A DNA stretch of 31,244 bases from positions 1 through 31,244 of the forward strand of contig CAYJRR010000050.1 in assembly GCA_964372275.1 (NCBI GenBank), written 5' to 3'. Below, in pieces: positions 1 to 7,899 of this stretch. Under the pieces are notes generated by a model. It saw only the letters and a program-made list of their open reading frames with translations. It was not told the DNA's origin and ran no database searches. The position numbers were made by a program, and so were the translations under genes. This DNA is from CAYJRR01 sp964372275 [NCBI: uncultured bacterium] (GTDB lineage Bacteria; CAYJRR01). Every line of letters begins with the position of its first letter. The stretch's first letter is position 1.

Positions 1-824
1 CGACGAGCCTCACCGAGGCCGGCTACGTGGGCGAGGACGTCGAGAACATCATCCTCTCGCTGCTGCAGAACGCCGAATACGACATCGAGAAGGCGCAGAA
101 GGGGATCGTCTACATCGACGAGATCGACAAGATCTCCCGCAAGGGGGAGAACCCGTCGATCACCCGTGACGTCTCGGGAGAAGGGGTGCAGCAGGCGCTG
201 CTCAAGATCATCGAAGGGACGATGGCCAACGTCCCGCCCAAGGGGGGGCGCAAGCACCCGCAGCAGGAGTTCCTGCAGGTCGACACCACCAACATCCTCT
301 TCATCTGCGGCGGGGCCTTCACCGGGCTCGAGGACATCATCGAGCAGCGCACCGGCGTGAAGACGATGGGGTTCGGCGCCGACGTGCGCGGCAAGGCGGA
401 GAAGAAGCTGGGCCAGATCCTGGCCGAGGTGCAGCCGCAGGACCTGCTCAAGTTCGGCCTGATTCCGGAGTTCGTGGGGCGGCTGCCGATCATCACCACG
501 CTGAACGAGCTCGACGAGTCGGCGTTGATCGACATCCTCACCAAGCCGAAGAACGCGCTCACCAAGCAGTACGAGAAGCTGTTCGAGATGGAGAACGTGA
601 AGCTCAAGTTCCAGGAGGCGGCGCTGGGGGCGGTCGCCAAGGAGGCGCTGCGCCGCAAGAGCGGGGCGCGGGGCCTGCGCGCCATCCTGGAGAACCTGAT
701 GCTCGACGTGATGTTCGAGCTGCCGGGCCAGGACAACGTCCGCGAGTGCATCATCAGCGAGGACGTGGTCGCCAAGGGCGAGCGCCCGATCCTGGTCTAC
801 GAGAACGAAGCCGAGAGCGCCTGA
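1..824 (+). CDS. clpX: ClpX, ATPase subunit of the ClpXP protease (3' part)
   Basis: AAA+ unfoldase that recognises tagged or damaged proteins and feeds them to the ClpP peptidase in the cytoplasm. The gene enters from the left edge; the open frame starts at base 3 and 273 residues are visible up to a TGA. Visible family signatures are the [13 protein letters not shown] stretch just after the Walker A region (itself outside the window), the Walker B motif [11 protein letters not shown], the [16 protein letters not shown] segment, [13 protein letters not shown], the sensor stretch ILFICGGAF, the GFGAD loop, and the arginine-finger region [10 protein letters not shown] followed by the C-terminal small domain (SGARGLRAI). 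The N-terminal zinc-binding domain and Walker A are missing only because of the window edge. clpP would be expected to the left. No frameshift is seen. Confidence 0.97.
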   Translation, partial: TSLTEAGYVGEDVENIILSLLQNAEYDIEKAQKGIVYIDEIDKISRKGENPSITRDVSGEGVQQALLKIIEGTMANVPPKGGRKHPQQEFLQVDTTNILFICGGAFTGLEDIIEQRTGVKTMGFGADVRGKAEKKLGQILAEVQPQDLLKFGLIPEFVGRLPIITTLNELDESALIDILTKPKNALTKQYEKLFEMENVKLKFQEAALGAVAKEALRRKSGARGLRAILENLMLDVMFELPGQDNVRECIISEDVVAKGERPILVYENEAESA

Positions 825-873
825 CGGAATTCACCTTGCGGACGCACCGCGCGTGCGCTTCGTAACGGGTCGA

Positions 874-1134
874 ATGTCCGACAAGGAGCGAAAGGCCGGC
901 CCGCCGGTCGAGGAGGAGGCGCCGCCGTCGGAGGCGGCGCTCGGACCGGTCCTCGCCCCCGACATCGAGGCGGCGCTGCGCGGCCAGGCCTTCCCCGCCA
1001 CGCCCCACGACCTGGTGCGCCGCGCCCGCGCCAACGGCGCCGACGAGCGGGTCGTCGACCTCCTCGCCGGCCTGGCCGCACGCCGCTACACCAGCCTCGG
1101 CGATGCGTTGCGCGCCCTCGACCTGCTGAGCTGA
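874..1134 (+). CDS. DUF2795 small protein
   Basis: Protein of 86 residues of unknown function. The C-terminal half matches the pattern of the DUF2795 family: a short helical module containing FPATPHDLVRRARANGAD, then a hydrophobic helix (VVDLLAGLAARRYTS) and a final DALRAL helix. The N-terminal part is acidic, Pro-rich and probably disordered. I chose the ATG at 874; an in-frame GTG at 853 would add seven residues, and neither has a strong ribosome site. It follows clpX by 49 bases and may share its transcript. Its stop directly abuts the stop of the convergent nitrilase-fold gene, with no spacer. No catalytic residues are evident. Confidence 0.75.
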   Translation: MSDKERKAGPPVEEEAPPSEAALGPVLAPDIEAALRGQAFPATPHDLVRRARANGADERVVDLLAGLAARRYTSLGDALRALDLLS

Positions 1135-2145
1135 TCACTCGCGGGAGGAGTGGATCTCGTGGCGGACGTCGCGAGGGTGGTCCCAGCCGCTCGGGTCGGG
1201 CTGGACGAGCGACAACAGGTCGACGTCGGCGATCACCAGGTTGGCGTGGCCGCTCACATCCTTGAGCGGACCGTCCGGTCCGCAGACGAAACTCTCGCCC
1301 GCGAACGGCTCGTTCCACGGGGCTTCGATCCCCTTCCGGTTGGCCGCGGCGACGAAAACGTGGTGGCGCGCGGCGTCGACGGGGAATTCGGCGGGCCACA
1401 GGCGCCGCGCCTTCTCCCCGTGCACCGCGCCGGGGGCGAAGATCAGCTCCGCCCCCTCCTTGCGCAGGCTCCAGACCACCCCCTCGAAGTGGCGGTCGTA
1501 GCCGAGCAGGATCCCGATCCGCCCGACGCTGGTGTGGAAGACCGGGAAGAAGGGATTCGACGACATGTTGGCCATCGCGGCGGCGGCGGCCGCCGCGACC
1601 GAGGTCGACACCGATCCCCTGGTGCGGCCGACGTCGTTCCGCCCGTCGCTGCGCCCGTAGTAGAACCCTTCGTTCAGCCGTCCCTCCAGGTCGGCGCCGT
1701 GCGGCACGTGCGTCTGGCGATACTTGCCGAGCACCTGCCCCTCCTCGTCGATCAGCACCGCGGTATGGAAGCGGTTGCCCGTGATCCGATCGAGCTCGTA
1801 GATCGGCGCCACGACGATCATGCGGTGGAGCATCGCCGCCGCCTTGACCCGCCGCACGGTGTACCCTTCGAGCGCGTCCTCGGCCACCGTCCGCCAGAGC
1901 GGCTCGGTCCCGAGCGGGAAGTAGGGCCAGGAGAACAACGCCCCGAAGCAGATCGCCTGCGCCCCTTGCGCCCGGGCCAGGCGCATCAGCTCCAGGTGGT
2001 GTTCGACGTTCGCCATCCGCACTTCGTCGAGGCGGTCGGCGAGCTCCGGCAGGTCGGCGTACCGGGCCGGCATCGACGGATAGACGTTCGCGGTCTGCGC
2101 GACCGCGATCCGCACCACCCGCCGCTCCGGGGTGTTCTCGATCAT
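1135..2145 (-). CDS. Nitrilase-superfamily (carbon-nitrogen hydrolase) protein, probable pseudoenzyme
   Basis: Protein of 336 residues with the carbon-nitrogen hydrolase fold, closest in pattern to N-carbamoylputrescine amidase and beta-ureidopropionase (VRIAVAQT at 11-18, GKYRQTHVPH at 140-149, GRIGILLGYDRHF at 208-220, GAELIFAPGA at 231-240). The family uses a Glu-Lys-Cys triad. Here the Lys is kept (K141), but the Glu position in the usual F-(P/Q)-E-L-F motif reads FGALF (A69), and the Cys position in the usual I-C-(W/Y)-D motif reads LLGYD (G215). I checked both on the reverse complement. There is also an inserted stretch (about 150-200) with an alanine run. The frame is otherwise intact, so this looks like a preserved non-catalytic member rather than a decayed gene. 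Its ATG overlaps the FAD-subunit stop (ATGA), which suggests translational coupling. Role unknown; a scaffold or ligand-binding function is possible. Confidence 0.85.
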   Translation of the reverse strand: MIENTPERRVVRIAVAQTANVYPSMPARYADLPELADRLDEVRMANVEHHLELMRLARAQGAQAICFGALFSWPYFPLGTEPLWRTVAEDALEGYTVRRVKAAAMLHRMIVVAPIYELDRITGNRFHTAVLIDEEGQVLGKYRQTHVPHGADLEGRLNEGFYYGRSDGRNDVGRTRGSVSTSVAAAAAAAMANMSSNPFFPVFHTSVGRIGILLGYDRHFEGVVWSLRKEGAELIFAPGAVHGEKARRLWPAEFPVDAARHHVFVAAANRKGIEAPWNEPFAGESFVCGPDGPLKDVSGHANLVIADVDLLSLVQPDPSGWDHPRDVRHEIHSSRE

Positions 2146-3005
2146 GATTCCCGGAGCATCCACGCCAGCAGCGAGCGCGCCACGTGCATGCGGTAGTCGG
2201 CGGTGGATCGCAGGTCGTCGATCGGACGCAGGTCCTCGGCGAGCGCCGCCTGCGCGGCGGCGATTCGGGCCGGAGTGACCTTCTCCCCGAGCAGGATCGC
2301 CTCGGCGGCGCGCGCCCGCACCGTGGTGGCCGCCACGCTGCCGTAGGCGATCCGCACCCCGTCGAGCCGTCCGCCGCGACCGGCCCGGAACGCACCGGCC
2401 ACCACCACCTTGGAGATCGCCTGCGCGCGGCGCGTGCCGACCTTGCGATACCCGAACCGCCAGCCGTCGATCGAGGCGCGCGGGACGACCACGGCCGAGA
2501 TCAGCTCGTCGGGGCGGGCCGCGGTCCGGCGGTAGCCGAGGAAGAACTCCGAAAGCGGGACGGCGCGCGTGCCGGCCGCGGAGACGAGCTCGACCTGGGC
2601 GTCGAGCGCGAGGAGCACCGGCGCCGGATCGGCCGCGGGGGAGGCGTTCCCCAGGCTTCCGCCGAGCGTCCCGCGATTCTGGATCGCGATCGCCCCGACG
2701 TCGCGCGCCATCGCCGCCAGCACCGGCGCGACCCGCGCCACCTCGCGGGAGCGGCGGAGGTCGGTGTAGGTGGTGAGGCTCCCGAGCCGGAGCGCCGCGC
2801 GGTCGAGCGCGATCCCGCGCAGGTCGGCGCGGAGCGGTTGCAGGTCGAGGTACCACGCGGCGGGGGCCCTGCCGTCGTTGAGCGCCACGTAGAGATCGGT
2901 CCCCCCCGCCACCGGCCGCGGGCGGTCGGGGGCGGCGAGGAGCGTCAGCGCCTCGTCGAGGGATCGCGGGCGCGTCAGGCGAAATTCGCGGAGATCGCCT
3001 CTCAT
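2142..3005 (-). CDS. Molybdenum hydroxylase FAD-binding subunit (CoxM/XdhB type)
   Basis: FAD subunit of a three-subunit molybdenum hydroxylase of the xanthine dehydrogenase family. It takes electrons from the 2Fe-2S subunit and passes them to NAD+ or another acceptor. Of its 287 residues, the N-terminal part has the PCMH-type FAD-binding fold with the pyrophosphate loop AGGTDL (33-38) and the second FAD signature QNRGTLGGSLGNA (109-121). The C-terminal part fits the CO dehydrogenase flavoprotein C-terminal domain (RKVGTRRAQAIS and onward). Length is normal for the family. The ATG overlaps the 2Fe-2S stop and the stop overlaps the next ATG, both as ATGA. The physiological electron acceptor cannot be read from the sequence. 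Confidence 0.93.
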   Translation of the reverse strand: MRGDLREFRLTRPRSLDEALTLLAAPDRPRPVAGGTDLYVALNDGRAPAAWYLDLQPLRADLRGIALDRAALRLGSLTTYTDLRRSREVARVAPVLAAMARDVGAIAIQNRGTLGGSLGNASPAADPAPVLLALDAQVELVSAAGTRAVPLSEFFLGYRRTAARPDELISAVVVPRASIDGWRFGYRKVGTRRAQAISKVVVAGAFRAGRGGRLDGVRIAYGSVAATTVRARAAEAILLGEKVTPARIAAAQAALAEDLRPIDDLRSTADYRMHVARSLLAWMLRES

Positions 3006-3625
3006 CGCCGCCCCCGCACCCTTCCGGCTCCCACTCCGCTCGGTTCCCTATCGTTCCGTTCCGTTCCCTTCCTTCTCCTTCTCCCTCTCCCACTCCGGCC
3101 CCCTTCTCCCGCGCGAGTCGGGAAGGGAGCCGGAGAGGGAGAAGGAAGGGAATGGAACGGAAGGGACCGGAAGCTCGGCGCGGCGGCGGCGACCGACTCG
3201 ACGATCTTCACGTAGCCGGTGCAGCGGCAGAGGTTTCCCGCGAGGCCTTCGCGGATCTCCGCCTCGCTCGGCCGGCGATTCCTGGAAAGCAGATCCGCCG
3301 CCGCGATCAGCATCCCCGGCGTGCAGATGCCGCATTGGGCGCCTCCATGGTCCCAGAAGGCCTCTTGCAACGGGTGGAGCGTCGTTCCGCGAGCGAGGCC
3401 TTCGACGGTGACGACCGCGGCTCCGTCGGCCTGTGCCACCGGCACCAGGCAACTGTTCACGAGCTCCCCGTCGAGGAGCACCGAACAGGCGCCGCACTCC
3501 CCTTCGCCGCAGCCCTCCTTCGTCCCGGTGAGCGCGACCTCCTCGCGCAGGACGTCGAGCAACCGCTTCATCGGCGGAGCATCGATCTCCCGGCGTGCGC
3601 CGTTGACCGTGAGCGCGATCTTCAC
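3002..3625 (-). CDS. Molybdenum hydroxylase 2Fe-2S subunit with repeat-encoded C-terminal tail
   Basis: Iron-sulfur subunit (207 residues from a GTG start) carrying the two [2Fe-2S] clusters that link the molybdenum centre to FAD. The plant-ferredoxin-type cluster ligands are C39, C44, C47 and C59. The C-terminal helical domain supplies C98, C101, C133 and C135 in the typical CGICTPGM and NLCRCTGY motifs. Family members usually end shortly after KIVESV, near residue 150 here. The remaining 57 or so residues are low-complexity (Ser/Pro, then Gly/Arg/Lys) and come from a long inverted repeat, annotated separately. The GTG start overlaps the stop of the molybdopterin subunit (GTGA), and the stop overlaps the FAD-subunit ATG. 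The reading frame survives the insertion, so the complex is probably still made. Confidence 0.93.
   Translation of the reverse strand: MKIALTVNGARREIDAPPMKRLLDVLREEVALTGTKEGCGEGECGACSVLLDGELVNSCLVPVAQADGAAVVTVEGLARGTTLHPLQEAFWDHGGAQCGICTPGMLIAAADLLSRNRRPSEAEIREGLAGNLCRCTGYVKIVESVAAAAPSFRSLPFHSLPSPSPAPFPTRAGEGGRSGRGRRRRKGTERNDREPSGVGAGRVRGRR
3056..3160. repeat. Long imperfect inverted repeat (REP/BIME-like) inside the 2Fe-2S gene
   Basis: On the plus strand, 3056-3078 and the reverse complement of the right arm (3138-3160) agree at 22 of 23 bases. The pairing continues after a 6-base bulge (3079-3084) for another six bases (3085-3090 with 3132-3137). The 41-base middle (3091-3131) has its own weaker stem around the sequence CGCGAGT. 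The arms are strongly strand-biased (pyrimidine-rich left, purine-rich right), unlike the surrounding coding sequence. It looks like an extragenic palindromic element that landed in the 3' end of a gene. As RNA it could form a stable hairpin between the 2Fe-2S and FAD cistrons and alter their relative expression. Confidence 0.8.
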
Positions 3626-5865
3626 GTCCGCTCGCTCCGAACGGCGGCGAGGATGCGCTCCGGCGTCGCCGGGATCCGGGTCAGCTCCACCCCGAGCGCG
3701 CGAGAGATCGCGTTCACGATCGCCGGCGCGCCGCCGTCCATCGGAAGCTCGCCGATCCCTTTGGCCCCGAATGGGCCGTGCGCGTAGGGTCGCGAAAGCA
3801 GCACCACCCCGATCGGCGGCGTCTCGATCGCGGTGGGGATGACGTAGTTGGTGAGCTGGCCGTTCGCCATCCGGCCCTCGCGCATCACCACCTCCTCCAT
3901 CAGCGCCCACCCCAGCGCCTGCGTCGTCCCCCCTTCGATCTGCCCCTCGGCGAGGCGCGGGTGGATCGCCTGGCCGATCTCCTGCGAGGAGACGAGCCGG
4001 CGCACCTGCACCTCGTAGGTGTCGAGGTCGACTTCGACCTCGGCCACGACGCAGGCCCAGGCGTACGCGCCGTAGGCATCGCCGCGGTAGTGCTTCTCGT
4101 CCCAGACCTGTTTCGCCGGATTGGAGAAGGTCGCGATGAACCGCGCCGGCTTTCCCGCGTCGATCCAGCGCGCCGCCGCCCGGCGGAACGACGACGGCGT
4201 CCACCTCCGGCGTCGGGCGCCACCGTCGGCGGCCTTCTCCGAGGTCGCCGGCACGTCCCCGGCGAGCGCCGCCGACAGCTCTCGGGCGGCGTCGGCGAGG
4301 ATGCGGCCGACGACGGCCACCGTGCGCGAGGCGACGGTCGGTCCGCTGTCGGGAACCTCCGAGGTGTCCGGATCGGCGACGTCGACCGCGTCGTAGGGGA
4401 TCCCGATCGTGTCGGCGACGATCTGCGCGAAGGCGGTGCGCGTCCCCTGGCCGATCTCGGTCGACGCGGCGAGCACCCGCACGCGTCCCTCACGGGTCAG
4501 CTCGACGCCGGCCTTCGACTGGAGCATCAGCTCTCCGCCCCCGGTGAAGCCGGTTCCGTGGAAGAAGGTGGCGAGCCCGAGGCCGCGGCGCTTGGTCGCG
4601 CTCGTCCGGTTGAAGGCGGCGATCTCCCGGGCGCGCGCCCGCCATCGGCTCTTCGTGAGCGCCCGCTCCAGCGCCACCCGGGACTGTCCGGCATCGCCGA
4701 CGACCTGGCCGGTGGCGGTCGTGCCGCCGTCGCGGAGCAGGTTCCGGCGGCGAAACGCGACCGGGTCGATCCCCACCCGCCGGGCGACGACGTCGAGATG
4801 CCGCTCCACCGCGAAACAGGCCTGCGGCACGCCGAAGCCCCGGAAGGCGCCGTTGGGCGGCGTGTGGGTCTTCATCACCCGCGAGCGGATCGTCACGTCG
4901 TCGCAGGCGTAGGGCCCGGCGGCGTGGATCGTGGCGCGCGAGAGGACGACCGACGAGAGCGTCGCGTAGGCGCCGCCGTCGAGGACGACCTCGATCTCCA
5001 TCCCGAGGAGACGGCCGTCGCGCGCGACGCCCGTGCGGTGGCGGACGAACCCCGGATGCCGTTTGGTCGTCGCCACCATGTCCTCGGCGCGGTCGTAGAA
5101 CAGTCGCACCGGCCGGCCCGACGCCTTGGCGAGCAGCGCCGCGTGGCCGGCGATCACGTTGGGGAACTCCTCCTTCCCGCCGAAGCCGCCGCCGGTCACC
5201 GTCTGGGCGATCCGCACCCGGTCGGCCGGCAGGTCGAACAGGCGCTTCATCGCCTTGTGCACGTAGTAGGGGCACTGCATCGACCCGCGGACGGTCACCT
5301 CCCCGTCGGGCCCGACCCAGGCGATCACCCCGTTGTTCTCGATGTAGGCCTGCTCCTGGGCTCCGAAGGAATACGTACCTTCGACCACGACCGCGGCGCC
5401 GGCGATCGCCCGCGCGGCGTCCCCCTTCTCCACGAGGTAGCTCTTGAACGCCTCGGTGGCGTTCCCGAGCTCGAGGACGGCGGGCAGCGGCTCGTACTCG
5501 ACGCGGACCGCACGCGCCGCCGCTTCGGCCCGTTCCCGCGTCGGCGCGGCGACGAGCGCCACCGCCTCCTCGCGGTGCTCGGCGACTCCGTCGGCGAGGA
5601 ACGGCTGGTCGTCGACGATCAGCTGCACCACGTTCCCGGCGCCGAGGGCGGGCAGGTCGGCGGCGGTGACGACGGTGACGTCGCGCCAGTCGAACGCCGG
5701 ATCGCGCGCGATCGACCGGATCTTCGCCCGCGGGTGCGGCGATCGCACCGTCGTCCCCCACCACGCGCCCGGCACCTCCAGGTCCTGCACGTAGAGGGCG
5801 CGGCCGGTCAGCTTCTCCAGCCCCTCCTTGCGGCGCACGTTGGCCCCGACCGATCGCGCGGACAT
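3622..5865 (-). CDS. Molybdenum hydroxylase molybdopterin-binding (catalytic) subunit, xanthine dehydrogenase family
   Basis: Catalytic subunit of 747 residues, a normal family length, holding the molybdopterin cofactor and hydroxylating a substrate next to a ring nitrogen or carbonyl. The N-terminal domain (about 15-125) is the aldehyde oxidase/xanthine dehydrogenase a/b hammerhead. Molybdopterin and active-site motifs include GGGFGGKE (225-232), FRGFG (341-345) and the loop KGIGE, whose Glu (about 706) is the general base in this family. The Phe and Glu of FGGKE and the Arg of FRGFG correspond to residues that contact purines in bovine xanthine dehydrogenase, but they also occur in related hydroxylases, so the substrate stays open. 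The CO dehydrogenase loop AYXCSFR is absent. It is the first gene of a tightly coupled operon; mocA-like and xdhC genes about 4 kb away fit its maturation. Confidence 0.93.
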   Translation of the reverse strand: MSARSVGANVRRKEGLEKLTGRALYVQDLEVPGAWWGTTVRSPHPRAKIRSIARDPAFDWRDVTVVTAADLPALGAGNVVQLIVDDQPFLADGVAEHREEAVALVAAPTRERAEAAARAVRVEYEPLPAVLELGNATEAFKSYLVEKGDAARAIAGAAVVVEGTYSFGAQEQAYIENNGVIAWVGPDGEVTVRGSMQCPYYVHKAMKRLFDLPADRVRIAQTVTGGGFGGKEEFPNVIAGHAALLAKASGRPVRLFYDRAEDMVATTKRHPGFVRHRTGVARDGRLLGMEIEVVLDGGAYATLSSVVLSRATIHAAGPYACDDVTIRSRVMKTHTPPNGAFRGFGVPQACFAVERHLDVVARRVGIDPVAFRRRNLLRDGGTTATGQVVGDAGQSRVALERALTKSRWRARAREIAAFNRTSATKRRGLGLATFFHGTGFTGGGELMLQSKAGVELTREGRVRVLAASTEIGQGTRTAFAQIVADTIGIPYDAVDVADPDTSEVPDSGPTVASRTVAVVGRILADAARELSAALAGDVPATSEKAADGGARRRRWTPSSFRRAAARWIDAGKPARFIATFSNPAKQVWDEKHYRGDAYGAYAWACVVAEVEVDLDTYEVQVRRLVSSQEIGQAIHPRLAEGQIEGGTTQALGWALMEEVVMREGRMANGQLTNYVIPTAIETPPIGVVLLSRPYAHGPFGAKGIGELPMDGGAPAIVNAISRALGVELTRIPATPERILAAVRSERT

Positions 5866-5891
5866 CGGCCGGCGATCTTATCACCGGGTCG

Positions 5892-7001
5892 TCACGGGGG
5901 GCCGAGCGCGGCCAGGCGCCGTCGCGCGCGGAGGTAGAGGAGGCCGTCGGCGGCGACGGCGCGCAGGCCGTCGGAAAAGGGCGCGGGCAGCGGCAGGCGC
6001 CAGGCGATCGCCCCCGGGTCGGAGACCGGTTCGCAGACCAACTCCCCGGACGCGACGCGCACCAGGAACTGCGCGTCGAACGCGACGAGCGGCGGCTCGA
6101 AGGGGCGCCCGTCGAGGAGTCCTCCCGGCGTGACGAGATGGAGCCGCGCCGCCCCGTCGACGTCGGTCGCGATCAGCGCCCGCGCCGCGCCCCTCCCCGG
6201 CTGCAGGAATCCGGCGATCGGTCGCTCCCACCGCACCGCGCCGTCCGCGAGCGCGTAGGCGCGGACCAGGCTCCACGGCTGCTCGAGATGCCCGCGGTCG
6301 TCGACGGGATGATAGAGGACCACCGTCTCGCCGTCGGAGATCGGATCCCAGTCGCCCGACGCGTCCGGGTAGGTCCAGCGCGCCTCTCCGCTCACCGCGT
6401 GCAGCCCCACCAGCGCGTCCTGCCGCGGGAACCGCGGATCGAGGCGCGCCTGCACCACCACCACGTCCGCGCTCGCCGCGGCCAGGCGCCCGGGACGCTC
6501 CCACCGCGGCGCCGCCTCCCCCCACGCGAAGCAGGAGGTGGCGGCGCCGGTCGACCGCTGCTCCTCCAGTACGAACCCGGCAGGCAGTGGGTGGAGCGAC
6601 TGGAGCGCCACGTAGCTGTTGGCGGCGCGTTCGATCTCCTGCTCCCGGAGCTCCCGGCCGTCGAGGGCGAGGCGACGTACCCGCAACCGCTTCCCGGTCG
6701 CCCGGCCGGGCGCCTTGGTGACGGCGAGCAGCCCGTCGCCGTCCCGCACCGGCCCGAACGCTTCCAACACCCCCTCCGGCGCCTCGACCCGGAAGCGCGT
6801 GCCGCCGTCCTGTGGATCGAACGCATGCAGCACCGCGTGGTGTGTCGGATCGCTGGCCCGCACCGGCATCGTCACGCCTCGAAGGACCGGGATCCCGTCG
6901 ACGACGACGGGGGGCTCGGGGGCGAGGTCGACCGGGACCTCGACGTCGAAGCGCCATTCGGGTCGGCCGGCCGGAACGGAGCGGGTCGGGAGCGTCGTCA
7001 C
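5892..7001 (-). CDS. PQQ-like beta-propeller repeat protein
   Basis: Protein of 369 residues built from repeating strands in which a value is read out and followed by an Asp/Gly turn and a Trp (examples AFDPQDGGTRFRVEAP, LHAVSGEARWTYPD, AYALADGAVRWERP), the usual look of PQQ_2/outer-membrane-assembly-type beta-propeller repeats. I placed the start at GTG 7001 because homologous-looking sequence (PEWRFDVEVP) begins shortly after it. The open frame continues 73 codons further upstream, but that part looks non-coding. No signal peptide or membrane segment is visible with this start. It lies 26 bases upstream of the molybdopterin subunit on the same strand, so it may be co-transcribed with it. 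No cofactor-binding residues can be assigned and the role is unknown. Confidence 0.65.
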   Translation of the reverse strand: MTTLPTRSVPAGRPEWRFDVEVPVDLAPEPPVVVDGIPVLRGVTMPVRASDPTHHAVLHAFDPQDGGTRFRVEAPEGVLEAFGPVRDGDGLLAVTKAPGRATGKRLRVRRLALDGRELREQEIERAANSYVALQSLHPLPAGFVLEEQRSTGAATSCFAWGEAAPRWERPGRLAAASADVVVVQARLDPRFPRQDALVGLHAVSGEARWTYPDASGDWDPISDGETVVLYHPVDDRGHLEQPWSLVRAYALADGAVRWERPIAGFLQPGRGAARALIATDVDGAARLHLVTPGGLLDGRPFEPPLVAFDAQFLVRVASGELVCEPVSDPGAIAWRLPLPAPFSDGLRAVAADGLLYLRARRRLAALGPP

Positions 7002-7245
7002 GTCGGTTCGATGATAGTCGGGGTCGGTTCCCCCCCGGGATCGGGCAGCGCCATGCACCGCCCCCCACCCCCGGGATCCGGCCGCGGCCGTCCGCGAACC
7101 GATCCCATCCGACAAGGCCTCTCGACGACGGAAGAATTCCGCCTGCAGCGGCCCGACGGAGGGCCTGGCCCCCGTCTTGCGAAAGGAGCCCCTCGTCGCA
7201 TCCGTTGTGATTCCGAACACGATCGAAGGCGTGGGGAGGTCTCCG

Positions 7246-7872
7246 ATGAACCGGATTCCGCAGGGGGTCGTCTTGGCCGTTGCAATCAGCTTCGCCGCCG
7301 CGTGCGGGCAGGACTACCTGCCGACGGCCGCCGACGCCGCCGTTCCGCTTCCCGAGGCGCCGGAGCACCTGTTCGACGCCGGCACCGACGAGGTCGCCTA
7401 CAAGTTCGCGAGCTACGATTTCCTTCGTTCGGCGGTAACCGACGTGTTGGGGGTCGCCCCCGCCATGCCCGCCAATCCGGGCTCGCCCCTCGCCGATCCG
7501 GTGGGCTACCTGGACGCGAACCGCACAGCGCTGGGCGCGCCGTTCTACGACGCGGAGACCGATCTGACCAACGTCGGCGGGGCGCCGGTCGCCGGAGGCC
7601 TCAAGGCGTGGTTCCTCGCCTCGTCGTCGGCGTGCGGGAAGGCGATGGAGACCGATATGACGCGGCTGTTTCCCGACGGGACGAACGACTACCGACACGT
7701 CTACGGGCTCCTGCTCGGACGGGAGCCGTCTCCCGAGGAGGCGCAGCGCCTCGACGAGCTCCAGTCCGTGACCGCGGCGAACGGGATGGATGTCTTCGCG
7801 ACCCCGGCCCGCAAGGCGGCGATCGCCTGCTTCGCGATCCTCGGATCGCTCGAGTTCCTGGCCGAGATCTAG
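7246..7872 (+). CDS. Predicted lipoprotein, partner of the DUF1501 protein
   Basis: Protein of 208 residues starting with a lipoprotein signal: short basic N-terminus, hydrophobic core GVVLAVAISF and lipobox AAAC with the lipidated Cys at 20. The start is fixed by a clear ribosome site (GGGGAGG at 7233-7239). The mature part is alpha-helical in character, contains LLLGREPSPEEAQRLDEL, and ends in a hydrophobic segment IACFAILGSLEFLAEI. This resembles the short helical modules found in exported cytochrome-like or DUF1800/DUF1592-type proteins, but I cannot assign a family. It is followed after 27 bases by a Tat-exported DUF1501 protein, and such small-plus-DUF1501 pairings suggest they act together in the periplasm. 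Divergent from the beta-propeller gene. Confidence 0.8.
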   Translation: MNRIPQGVVLAVAISFAAACGQDYLPTAADAAVPLPEAPEHLFDAGTDEVAYKFASYDFLRSAVTDVLGVAPAMPANPGSPLADPVGYLDANRTALGAPFYDAETDLTNVGGAPVAGGLKAWFLASSSACGKAMETDMTRLFPDGTNDYRHVYGLLLGREPSPEEAQRLDELQSVTAANGMDVFATPARKAAIACFAILGSLEFLAEI

Positions 7873-7899
7873 CCGAACGTACACGAGGGGGGAAATGCC

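Noticed and set aside
7002-7220. Possible 73-codon N-terminal extension of the beta-propeller protein
   Set aside because: The sequence has no propeller repeat or signal peptide and lies in the shared upstream region with the divergent lipoprotein gene; GTG 7001 fits better.
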